Below are positions 17,254 through 24,698 of a DNA stretch of 64,000 nt, in pieces. The DNA is from CAYRWR01 sp964428015. Lineage in GTDB: Bacteria; Spirochaetota; Brevinematia; Brevinematales; CAYRWR01. The translations under genes and the position numbers were made by a program. Position 1 is the first letter of the stretch. Each line of letters starts with the position of its first letter. The stretch spans positions 1-64,000 of the forward strand of contig CAYRWR010000016.1 of NCBI GenBank assembly GCA_964428015.1, read 5' to 3'. The notes under the pieces were generated by a model, which ran no database searches, was not told the origin of the DNA, and saw only the letters and a list, made by a program, of their open reading frames with translations.

Positions 17254-18285
17254 TCATTTATATAAACGCAGTTTCCGGTCTGATTTATGGAGCAGTGTCT
17301 TAACCCGGTCCAGCCCGGAGACCCAGTCCATAGTCCGCGAGAAGCCCTGTTCAAAGGAGGTCTCCGGCACCCAATCCAGAAGCTGTTGAGCTTTGTCTAT
17401 ACTAAACCTCAGGCGGGAGCCGAAATTTTTCACGATATAGGTGGTGAGCAGGGGGCGCCTGGTCCGTGACAGGAGCCGGTACCAGGCCTCGAAGAGACGG
17501 GCCGTCAGCATAGCCAGCCCCCGGGGGATGGTAGTAGTTATTTCCCTCACTCCGAAATGACGCGTGATCAGGGCGCAGAATTTTCTCAGGGTAAAGCAGA
17601 CTCCGTCGTGTACCAGAAAGCCCTGGCCGTAGGACCGGGGCTCCCGGCTGATACGGTACACCAGGCTGGCTACATTACCTACGTAGACAGGCCAGCACAG
17701 GGCGTCCCGCCTCCAGAACAGCATATCGCGGCGTAGGACGGCATCTGTCATATCAGTAATGAAGTGGTAGTCTCTCTCTCCGTAGCACCAGCAGGGATAG
17801 ACCACGCTGGCCTGGAATTTTCCGCTGTGATGGTGTTCCCATACAATCTTTTCGGCCGCGATCTTGGCATCGGGATAGGGCTCGCCCCAGGGTTCCAGGG
17901 TATGGTCTTCGGTAATGACATCTTTTTCGGTGTAGCCGAAGACGTCGTTGGTACTGAGATGGATAAATTGTCTGACCCGGGCTGCAGCCGCGGCCTGGCA
18001 TATATTACGCGTACCCTGGACGGTTATGGTGTCATAAAGCCGGCGGGGGGACCAGTCTGATACCAGAGCGGCGGCGTGTATCACTATTTCTCTGTCCCGG
18101 CAGGCCAGAGCCAGGGCGGAACTGTCCTCCAGATCGCCTGTCACTACCTCCATACCGGATTTTGCATACCGGCTGAGATCATGTCCCGGCCGTACCAGCA
18201 CCCGGACCTGGTCTCCCTCCCCGTGAAAACACTCTGCCAGGTGACTGCCTATAAAGCCGGTGGCGCCGGTAATCAGAATTTTCAT
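17254..18285 (-). CDS. Extended SDR (NAD-dependent epimerase/dehydratase), CerR-like
   Basis: A 343-residue extended short-chain dehydrogenase. The Rossmann motif is GATGFIGSHLAE (residues 7-18), the catalytic pair is YPDAK (Tyr-x3-Lys, about residues 136-140), with a preceding HLSTNDVFG strand carrying the serine. The C-terminal half has the substrate-domain features of 3-beta-hydroxysteroid-dehydrogenase-like proteins. In Caulobacter an enzyme of this broad family (CerR) reduces the 3-keto group of ceramide; here the same role is inferred from the neighbours. The gene is the first of a two-gene minus-strand unit with the GNAT gene, divergent from the ten-gene lipid operon. Confidence 0.7.
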   Translation of the reverse strand: MKILITGATGFIGSHLAECFHGEGDQVRVLVRPGHDLSRYAKSGMEVVTGDLEDSSALALACRDREIVIHAAALVSDWSPRRLYDTITVQGTRNICQAAAAARVRQFIHLSTNDVFGYTEKDVITEDHTLEPWGEPYPDAKIAAEKIVWEHHHSGKFQASVVYPCWCYGERDYHFITDMTDAVLRRDMLFWRRDALCWPVYVGNVASLVYRISREPRSYGQGFLVHDGVCFTLRKFCALITRHFGVREITTTIPRGLAMLTARLFEAWYRLLSRTRRPLLTTYIVKNFGSRLRFSIDKAQQLLDWVPETSFEQGFSRTMDWVSGLDRVKTLLHKSDRKLRLYK

Positions 18286-18622
18286 TTACTTCCCTTTATT
18301 AACTAATAGACTTAATTGCAGATATACTTTAAAATATATTACAATATGTGATAAATCAATTTAATTATAGGTAGATTCCTGGATCGCACAGGCAGGACCA
18401 GAGGAATCCAAAGGTGTACGTGCATGTATACTTTACCCTATAATTCTTGTCTGGAACTAGGTTTATCATATAGATGCTAATAAAATTGATTAAAAAACAA
18501 GCACTGTGCAAGGTGATCAGGCCATTGAAACCCCGCTCAGCCGGAATTTTTCTCCCTTTTTAGCTGAATATAGCCTATTATTAAAACAAACACGGTAGTC
18601 AAATTTCATTTATTTTCAAAAA

Positions 18623-18642
18623 GGTATACGTTAGCGTATACC
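18623..18642 (+). promoter_or_regulatory. Perfect palindrome upstream of the lipid operon (candidate operator)
   Basis: GGTATACG (18623-18630) and CGTATACC (18635-18642) flank TTAG. The site lies six bases before the -35 box of the ketosynthase operon, a position suited to an activator or repressor. I find no second clear copy in the window. The regulator is unknown. The remainder of the 448-base gap (18286-18733) is AT-rich, and I see no gene or RNA in it. Confidence 0.65.
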
Positions 18643-18647
18643 AAACC

Positions 18648-18676
18648 TTGACAGAAACACTTCAGGACTTTAGAAT
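18648..18676 (+). promoter_or_regulatory. Strong sigma-70-type promoter of the lipid operon
   Basis: TTGACA (18648-18653) and TAGAAT (18671-18676) are spaced by exactly 17 bases. The first gene starts 58 bases later, with GAGGAG as ribosome site. Confidence 0.75.
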
Positions 18677-18733
18677 ATTAACCAAAATCGGAAGTATAAG
18701 CATTTAACCTTACAATAGAGGAGTGTCTGACCG

Positions 18734-20029
18734 ATGAGTGAAAAGAAAAGAGTCGTCATCACAGGTATGGCTACTATCAATCCCCTGGGTGATACTTTGG
18801 ATGGTTTTTACTACAACCTCATGGCCGGCAAATCCGGTATCAAACGCTGGAATAGCGTCAATGTAGACCATCTGGAATGCCAGATCGGCGGCGATATGGG
18901 AGACTATGATTTCCAGTCTGCCCTGGATCAGCTCAAGACCAGACTCAGCGAAGAGCAGCACAAGAAGCTGCGCAAACTGTTCCGCACCATGACCTTTTCC
19001 AATAAAAGCGGGGTCATCACCGCTCTCAATGCCTATCTCGATGCCAATCTCTTCGCGGAAAATGCCGCCGTAGACCCTACCCGCGTCTCTGTAGTAGTAG
19101 GCGGACATAATATCTCCAGTAAATATATATTTGACCAGATCCATCAGTACGATCAGGAAAAAGAATACATAGACCCTCTGTACGGCATCGAAGCCCTGGA
19201 CCCCAATATCCCCGGCACTATATCTGAAGTCCTGGGCGCCAAAGGTCCCTCCTTCAACGTGGGCGCGGCCTGTGCCAGCGGAAACATCGCTATGCGGGAC
19301 GGCTTCAGGGATATCGTGACGGGAGAATGTGATATAGCAGTCATCTCCGGCCCCATGTGGGACATGAATGAATCCGACATCCACGCCATGGGCTTTTTAT
19401 CCGCCCTGGTGGTGGAAGAACGCTTCCAGCATGACCCGGAACACGCCTCCCGGCCCTTTGACTCTCAACGCTGCGGCTTTGTGCCCTCTCATGGCGCGGC
19501 CACTCTGATCCTGGAAGACCTGGATCATGCCCGTAAACGCGGCGCCCATATCTATGCTGAGATCCTGGGAGTAGCAGCCAATGCCAATGCCAACCACCTC
19601 CCCGCCCCCAGTGAAGACGCCCAGTTTGAACTCATGACTAAACTGCTGGCCATGACCGGGGTAAAAAAAGAAGAAGTCAACTATGTGTCCTGTCACGCCA
19701 CCGGCACACCCGCCGGAGATATCAAAGAGCTCAATGCCATAAAGCGTACCTTTGGGGAACAGGCCTACAAGCTCAAAGTCAACGCCCCCAAGTCCATGCT
19801 GGGGCATACCTGCTGGGCCGCTCCCCTGGTGGAGACCGTAGCGGCTGTACTGCAGATGAATCACTCCCGCCTGCACGGCACCATAAATATTGAAAAACTG
19901 GCTGATGAAGTAGATCTGGATGTCTGCGCCAACGGACCGGTAGACTGGGACATCAATGTGATGCTCAAGAATTCTTTCGGATTCGGCGGCCTCAACTGTT
20001 GTTCACTCATTAAAAAATATAAGGAATAA
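18734..20029 (+). CDS. Beta-ketoacyl-ACP synthase of the FabF/PksF type
   Basis: A 431-residue thiolase-fold condensing enzyme. The catalytic triad is complete: Cys180 (AACASGN), His321 (CHATGTPAGD) and His358 (MLGHTCW), and the end has NSFGFGG. In known beta-branching cassettes the free ketosynthase (PksF, CurC) usually acts only as a malonyl-ACP decarboxylase and has serine in place of the cysteine. Here the cysteine is kept, so this enzyme may condense as well as decarboxylate. It is the first gene of a tightly packed operon, three bases before the reductase gene. It would act on ACP-bound substrates in the cytoplasm, likely making acetoacetyl-ACP or acetyl-ACP for the HMG-synthase-like step. 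Confidence 0.85.
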   Translation: MSEKKRVVITGMATINPLGDTLDGFYYNLMAGKSGIKRWNSVNVDHLECQIGGDMGDYDFQSALDQLKTRLSEEQHKKLRKLFRTMTFSNKSGVITALNAYLDANLFAENAAVDPTRVSVVVGGHNISSKYIFDQIHQYDQEKEYIDPLYGIEALDPNIPGTISEVLGAKGPSFNVGAACASGNIAMRDGFRDIVTGECDIAVISGPMWDMNESDIHAMGFLSALVVEERFQHDPEHASRPFDSQRCGFVPSHGAATLILEDLDHARKRGAHIYAEILGVAANANANHLPAPSEDAQFELMTKLLAMTGVKKEEVNYVSCHATGTPAGDIKELNAIKRTFGEQAYKLKVNAPKSMLGHTCWAAPLVETVAAVLQMNHSRLHGTINIEKLADEVDLDVCANGPVDWDINVMLKNSFGFGGLNCCSLIKKYKE

Positions 20030-20031
20030 AC

Positions 20032-20772
20032 ATGAATGCATTTGTCACCGGCGGTTCCCGGGGTATAGGCCGGGATATCGTGCTGAAATTTGTCCGTCAG
20101 GGCTGGGGTGTGGGTTTCTCCTACGTGGGCAACAAAGCCAAGGCCGACGAGACCATACAGATGGCTAAAGACATCAATCCTGCGGTCAAAGTAGTGGCCT
20201 ACCAGCTTGATGTCAAAGACAGCGGCCAGGTCGAAAATATAGTGGATCAGGCTACCATGGATTTTGATGATATCACTGCCCTGGTCAACAATGCCGCTGT
20301 AGTGAAAAACAATGCCGCGGCTCTCATGTCCAATGAAGAATGGGACGAAGTGATCGCCACTGACCTCACCGGACCTTTTTACATGGCTCGCAGTTTTCTG
20401 ATGCATTTTATTTCCAATAAAAAAGGCCGCATCATCAATATCTCCAGTCTGGCCCAACACGGAATATCCGGACAGGTCAACTACGCCGCGGCCAAAGCCG
20501 GCCTGATCGGTATGACCCAGACCCTGGCCAAAGAATACGGCCCCAAGGGGATTACCTCAAATGTGGTGACCGTGGGCTATGTACAGACTGATATGACCCA
20601 GGATAGTATGGCCGACCATCTGCATGAATACTGGATGAAGCATTGTCCCCTTAAACGTGTAGGCTCAGGCGATGATATTGCCAATGCTGTGTATTTTCTC
20701 TGCTCTGATGAGGGCAGTTTTATTAATGGCGAAGTGTTGCGTGTGTCCGGCGGACTCACCTACGCTCCCTAA
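20032..20772 (+). CDS. 3-oxoacyl-ACP reductase, FabG type
   Basis: A 246-residue classical SDR. The NADPH-binding motif is TGGSRGIG (residues 6-13), followed by NNAAV (about 87) and the catalytic set ISSLA ... YAAAK (Tyr-x3-Lys, about residues 151-155). The C-terminus (GEVLRVSGG) is typical of FabG. It should reduce a 3-keto group on an acyl-ACP to the 3-hydroxy form. The start lies two bases after the preceding stop, with the ribosome site (AAGGAATAA) inside the ketosynthase end, so translation is coupled. It would serve the elongation steps after the branched starter is made. Confidence 0.85.
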   Translation: MNAFVTGGSRGIGRDIVLKFVRQGWGVGFSYVGNKAKADETIQMAKDINPAVKVVAYQLDVKDSGQVENIVDQATMDFDDITALVNNAAVVKNNAAALMSNEEWDEVIATDLTGPFYMARSFLMHFISNKKGRIINISSLAQHGISGQVNYAAAKAGLIGMTQTLAKEYGPKGITSNVVTVGYVQTDMTQDSMADHLHEYWMKHCPLKRVGSGDDIANAVYFLCSDEGSFINGEVLRVSGGLTYAP

Positions 20773-20791
20773 AAACCGGAGGAATTAGAAT

Positions 20792-22027
20792 ATGGCTCGT
20801 AAAGTAGGAATTGAAAAGATCAACATATACGGCAGCTCTATGTGCCTGTCTCAGGTAGACCTGGCCAATGCCCGGGGACGCGACCCGGAGAAAGTGCTGC
20901 ATGACTTTCACATCAACACCCGGTCTCTGAATCCTCCCTATGAAGATACTGTGACCATGGGGGCCAATGCGGCCCGCGCTATGCTGACTCAGGAAGATAT
21001 TGATTCTATCGGTATGATCATCGTGGGTACCGAAGGTTCCGTCGACTTTGGTAAGCCTATCTCCACCAATATCCACGGCGCTCTGGGGCTGCCTGCCAAC
21101 TGCCGCTCTTATGAGACCAAACACGCCTGTTATTCCGGTGTAGCCGCACTGGATACAGCTATCAACTGGATCGCTTCCGGTCTGAACAAAGGTAAAAAAG
21201 CCCTGGTCATCGCCGCGGACTTCAGCCGTAAACATTTTGACAAAGACCACGAATTCGTTCTGGGCGGTTCAGCCGCTGCCGTACTGGTCAGCGACAATCC
21301 CCAGGTAGTCGAATTTGAACTGGAAAATAAAGGTACCTGGACTACCAATGTCTATGATACTTTCCGCCCTTCTGCCACTGTGGAAATGGGTAATAACGAG
21401 GTCAGCCTCTACTCCTATCAGGACGCGGTGGAGGGTGCCTTTACCGACTATCTGCGCACCCTGGGCAAGGAAAGCATAGATATCGATGCTTACTTTAAAA
21501 ACCATGTCTACCATATGCCCTTCCCCGGAATGGCTCTGCTGGGACATCGTGTGGTCTGTAAGATGTCAGGAATCAAGAAAAAATCTGAAATACAGGAAAG
21601 TTTTGACCGCAAAGTCATGCCTTCCCTGACCTATGCCAAACGCGTGGGTTCCACCTATGGTGCCTCCAATTTTGTAGGCCTGTGCGGTATCATCAATACT
21701 GTACCTGAACTCAAAGCGGGCGACAGGATCTCTCTATTCTCCTACGGCTCCGGCTGTATCGGTGAATTTTATTCCGCCAAAGTAATGGAGAACGCCAAAA
21801 AAGTTGTGGGAGCGATGTACATCGATAAAGCTCTGGATTCACGCATGCAGGTCTCTGTAAAGCAGTATGAAGAGATTGAAAACGTACGCGAAAGCTTTAT
21901 TGAACACCCCAACTTTGTGCCTGATTTTTCAATCGCTGACAATTGGTTTAAAAAACACTACGAAGGCAAAGGATTGCTCTATCTGAAAGAAGTCAAAGAC
22001 TTCTACAGAACTTATGACTGGAGCTAA
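20792..22027 (+). CDS. HMG-CoA synthase-like enzyme of a beta-branching cassette (PksG-like)
   Basis: A 411-residue HMG-CoA-synthase homologue. The catalytic residues are all visible: Glu81 (GTEGS), Cys113 (HACYSG) and His241 (YHMPFPG). Their spacing matches PksG/CurD-type synthases as well as mevalonate-pathway MvaS. Such enzymes add the methyl carbon of an acetyl unit on a donor ACP to the beta-keto group of an acceptor, giving a 3-hydroxy-3-methylglutaryl-type product. The next two genes are exactly the dehydratase and decarboxylase partners of beta-branching, which favours the PksG role over mevalonate synthesis; no other mevalonate genes are seen. GGAGGA precedes the ATG. It is in the middle of a plus-strand operon that contains its own ACP. 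Confidence 0.85.
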   Translation: MARKVGIEKINIYGSSMCLSQVDLANARGRDPEKVLHDFHINTRSLNPPYEDTVTMGANAARAMLTQEDIDSIGMIIVGTEGSVDFGKPISTNIHGALGLPANCRSYETKHACYSGVAALDTAINWIASGLNKGKKALVIAADFSRKHFDKDHEFVLGGSAAAVLVSDNPQVVEFELENKGTWTTNVYDTFRPSATVEMGNNEVSLYSYQDAVEGAFTDYLRTLGKESIDIDAYFKNHVYHMPFPGMALLGHRVVCKMSGIKKKSEIQESFDRKVMPSLTYAKRVGSTYGASNFVGLCGIINTVPELKAGDRISLFSYGSGCIGEFYSAKVMENAKKVVGAMYIDKALDSRMQVSVKQYEEIENVRESFIEHPNFVPDFSIADNWFKKHYEGKGLLYLKEVKDFYRTYDWS

Positions 22028-22029
22028 TT

Positions 22030-22830
22030 TTGGCAATTGAATACAAAGTAGACTCCGGCCTGGCTATCATTACCCTGGCTGACAGTGACAGCGGAAACCG
22101 CCTCAACCAGAAAAGCCTGGAAGGCCTGGACCGCAGTCTGGATGAAGCGCTCTACGACAAAGACGTACGGGTGATTCTGCTGCGCAGCAACGGTAAAAAT
22201 TTCTGCCTGGGTATGGACCTGGAATTTCTGCAGTCTTCCCAGGGCGAATCCAGCCTGGCTAAAAAAGTAATCGGCATGTATGTCCAGGTCCTGCGCAAGA
22301 TCTATGAAGCCCCCAAACCGGTCGTTGCTGCCATCAACGGAGATGTCAAAGCCGGCGGCATGGGACTGATTTGTGCCTGTGATATCCTGCTGGCTTCAGA
22401 CCAGTCCAGTTTTGAGCTTTCTGAAGTGCTGCTGGGTATAATACCGGCCAATGTGCTGCCCTTTCTGATGTCGCGTCGGGTATCTCCGGCCCAAGCCCGC
22501 TACCTCATATTAACCGCGGCCCGTCTCAGTGCTACACAGGCTCTGACCATAGGCCTGGTGGATGAAGTACACACTGGCGAAGAATTGGAAAAAAAGACCC
22601 GGGCTGTGGTCAAAGGCCTGTTCCGGGCGGCTCCCCATGCCGTAGCCAGTACCAAGAAATTCACCTCACTGTTGTGGGGTAAAGATATCGAAGAAGGCTC
22701 CCGTCTGGCCCAGGAAGAACTCCTGGCCCTGATACAGCAGCCCGAAGTCATGGCTGGTATTGCCGCGTTTAATGAAGGCGGTATCCCGGAGTGGTTTGGC
22801 AAGTTCAAACCCCAGGATAATATTTTATAG
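22030..22830 (+). CDS. Enoyl-CoA hydratase-like dehydratase of the PksH (ECH1) type
   Basis: A 266-residue crotonase-fold protein with a TTG start at 22030; GGAG lies seven bases upstream, inside the previous gene's end, and the next in-frame ATG would cut the fold. Family features are FCLGMDLEFL (about residues 58-67), KAGGMGLICACDILLAS and the stretch ELSEVLLGIIPANVLPFL, which is characteristic of PksH-like ECH1 proteins. In beta-branching cassettes ECH1 removes water from the HMG-type intermediate to give a 3-methylglutaconyl-ACP. It is placed between the HMG-synthase-like gene and the ECH2 gene, the same order as pksG-pksH-pksI in Bacillus. Confidence 0.85.
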   Translation: MAIEYKVDSGLAIITLADSDSGNRLNQKSLEGLDRSLDEALYDKDVRVILLRSNGKNFCLGMDLEFLQSSQGESSLAKKVIGMYVQVLRKIYEAPKPVVAAINGDVKAGGMGLICACDILLASDQSSFELSEVLLGIIPANVLPFLMSRRVSPAQARYLILTAARLSATQALTIGLVDEVHTGEELEKKTRAVVKGLFRAAPHAVASTKKFTSLLWGKDIEEGSRLAQEELLALIQQPEVMAGIAAFNEGGIPEWFGKFKPQDNIL

Positions 22831-22838
22831 AGGTCGAC

Positions 22839-23588
22839 ATGAATAACAGAATCGAGATCAGTATGAGCAATGAGGGTATTGCCACCCTCAAAATGAACGA
22901 TACCGACAAGAAAAATATATTTTCCGATGACTTTATCGCCGATCTGGTAGAAGGCATCGAAAAAGTTGAAAAACTGGAACCCAAAGTCATGATCCTGCAG
23001 GGACTGCCCGAAGTGTTCAGCGGCGGGGCTGATAAGAAAAACCTCATCGACCTGGCTGAAGGTAAAGTCCATGTCAAAGACCTGCTCATCTCTGAAAAAC
23101 TGGTCCATGCCCCCTTCCCCATCATTTCCGCTATGGAAGGTCATGCGGTGGGCGGCGGTCTGGTCATGGCGGCTTGTACCGATATAGTGATCGCGGCCCG
23201 GGAAAGCTGGTATGGCGTAGTATTTATGAGCCTGGGCTTTACCCCCGGCATGGGTACTACTACCCTGCTGCAGGACCTGTTTGGCCCCTTTGTGGCTAAT
23301 GAGATGATGTACAGCGGCAAGCGTTACAAGGGGAGACACCTCTCGGAAATGGCTAATAACATCAATTATATCCTGCCCCGGGAAGAAGTCATGAAAAAAG
23401 CTAATGATATAGCTTTACAAATCGCGCAGAACAATATAAAGTCTATATACCTGTTAAAATACGCACTTAGTGCACGTAAAAAGAAACTGCTCATCGAAGC
23501 ACGCGTCCAGGAAGATTTTATGCACCGTCTGAGCTTTGCCTTTCCAGAGACCAGAAAGACAATTGAAGATTTTTACGCGGGACAATAA
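22839..23588 (+). CDS. Enoyl-CoA hydratase-like decarboxylase of the PksI (ECH2) type
   Basis: A 249-residue crotonase-fold protein. Key segments are VFSGGADKKNL (about residues 59-69), EGHAVGGGLVMAACTDIVIAA and SLGFTPGMGTTTLL; the FTPGMG motif is typical of PksI-like ECH2 decarboxylases. The expected reaction is loss of CO2 from 3-methylglutaconyl-ACP, giving a 3-methylcrotonyl-type (3,3-dimethylacryloyl) acyl-ACP if the acceptor was acetoacetyl-ACP. The gene starts eight bases after the ECH1 stop, with AGAGG as ribosome site. An ordinary fatty-acid-degradation hydratase is less likely because the whole cassette is present. Confidence 0.85.
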   Translation: MNNRIEISMSNEGIATLKMNDTDKKNIFSDDFIADLVEGIEKVEKLEPKVMILQGLPEVFSGGADKKNLIDLAEGKVHVKDLLISEKLVHAPFPIISAMEGHAVGGGLVMAACTDIVIAARESWYGVVFMSLGFTPGMGTTTLLQDLFGPFVANEMMYSGKRYKGRHLSEMANNINYILPREEVMKKANDIALQIAQNNIKSIYLLKYALSARKKKLLIEARVQEDFMHRLSFAFPETRKTIEDFYAGQ

Positions 23589-23607
23589 AATATTTTAAGG
23601 TGTAGTC

Positions 23608-24408
23608 ATGATTAATATTGATATGAAGGATAAGGTAGTACTCATCACCGGTGGTACCAAAGGTATCGGTTTAGCTTCGGCCCTTAAAATGGCCCAGGCT
23701 GGAGCACGCACCTATCTATCCTACAAATGGGGATCGGATGATTTCAGCCCCATTTACGAAGCTTTTGATAAAGTGAAGGCTATCCGCCCTGTATTGATTC
23801 AGGCGGACGTCAGCGTCACCGAGGATACAGAAGCCCTGCTCAACGCCATCAAGGCTCAAGAGTCAAAAATCGATATCTTTATTTCCAATGTGGGTTTTGC
23901 CCAGAGCCCCAAGGATCTCATGGACTACAAAAAACGCAGTCTGTTCAAGACCCTGGAGTATTCTACCTGGCCCATGATCGAGTACACCCAGTACATAAAA
24001 AAGATATTCGGCAAATATCCCGGAAAAGTTCTGGGTATTTCCAGTGACGGCCCTGACCATTTTTATCAGGGATACGACTTTGTAGCCGCGTCCAAGTCCC
24101 TACTGGAATTTTTCGGCAAGTACATGGCGGTGCACCTCTATGAAGAAGGCAGTACCGTGAACGTGGTACGCTTCGGCCCGGTGAATACTGAATCCTTCCA
24201 GCTGATCTTCGGCCAGGGATTTATCGATTATCTGAAAGAAAACAACCTGCCCGAAGAAACCGTGATGACTCCCGAAGAATGCGCCGATGCGGTCTTTGCC
24301 CTGTGTTCCGGCCTGATGGACGCCATGAACGGGCAGATCATTACAGTAGACCGCGGTATGCCCTACCGTGACAATACAATGCTCCGTTACATAAAAGAAA
24401 AAAAATAG
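23608..24408 (+). CDS. FabL-like enoyl-ACP reductase (SDR with Tyr-x6-Lys)
   Basis: A 266-residue SDR with a FabG-like nucleotide motif (TGGTKGIG, about residues 14-21) but with the catalytic pair spaced Tyr156-x6-Lys163 (YDFVAASK), as in FabI and FabL enoyl reductases, not the Tyr-x3-Lys of ketoreductases. The rest (RFGPVNTESF, EECADAVFALCSG) resembles FabL. It should reduce the 2,3 double bond of an enoyl-ACP with NAD(P)H. Directly behind ECH2 it could convert the 3-methylcrotonyl group into isovaleryl-ACP, a branched starter unit, and also serve later elongation cycles. That substrate is inference; the enzyme class is fairly secure. Confidence 0.75.
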   Translation: MINIDMKDKVVLITGGTKGIGLASALKMAQAGARTYLSYKWGSDDFSPIYEAFDKVKAIRPVLIQADVSVTEDTEALLNAIKAQESKIDIFISNVGFAQSPKDLMDYKKRSLFKTLEYSTWPMIEYTQYIKKIFGKYPGKVLGISSDGPDHFYQGYDFVAASKSLLEFFGKYMAVHLYEEGSTVNVVRFGPVNTESFQLIFGQGFIDYLKENNLPEETVMTPEECADAVFALCSGLMDAMNGQIITVDRGMPYRDNTMLRYIKEKK

Positions 24409-24437
24409 AAAAATAAAATACTATTTGGAGGACTTAA

Positions 24438-24683
24438 ATGACTAAAGATGATGTAATCGCAGTAATCAAGGAAAACATCCTGGATAACCTCGAAGATCTG
24501 GAAGAAGGTGATATCGATCCTTCCAAGTCCATGAAGGACTACGGTGCCAATAGCCTGGATATCATCGAAGTGGTGTCTACTTCCATGAGAGAACTCAACA
24601 TCAAGATCCCACGTTCTGAACTGGCTGAAATCGCAACCATCGACCAGCTGGCTGATAAGTTTATGGAGTTTGTAGGTAAATAA
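24438..24683 (+). CDS. Acyl carrier protein
   Basis: An 81-residue acidic helical carrier protein. The phosphopantetheine serine is Ser39 in GANSLDIIEV; the usual DSL is NSL here. GGAGG precedes the ATG. It lies between the enoyl reductase and the PLP-enzyme genes and corresponds to AcpK of beta-branching cassettes and to the dedicated ACP beside bacterial spt genes. It could carry the acetyl donor, the growing branched chain, or the acyl substrate of the PLP enzyme. The phosphopantetheinyl transferase three genes downstream probably activates it. Confidence 0.9.
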   Translation: MTKDDVIAVIKENILDNLEDLEEGDIDPSKSMKDYGANSLDIIEVVSTSMRELNIKIPRSELAEIATIDQLADKFMEFVGK

Positions 24684-24698
24684 CCTTAAGGATTTATC

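Noticed and set aside
20792..22027. Mevalonate-pathway HMG-CoA synthase (MvaS)
   Set aside because: Catalytic residues alone do not separate MvaS from PksG, but the PksH- and PksI-like genes directly behind it and the ACP in the operon fit beta-branching, and no mevalonate gene is present.
18710..23339. Long antisense frames opposite the ketosynthase, HMGS and ECH genes (up to 279 codons)
   Set aside because: They run opposite well-supported enzymes and show no motifs; they result from the codon bias of the plus-strand genes.
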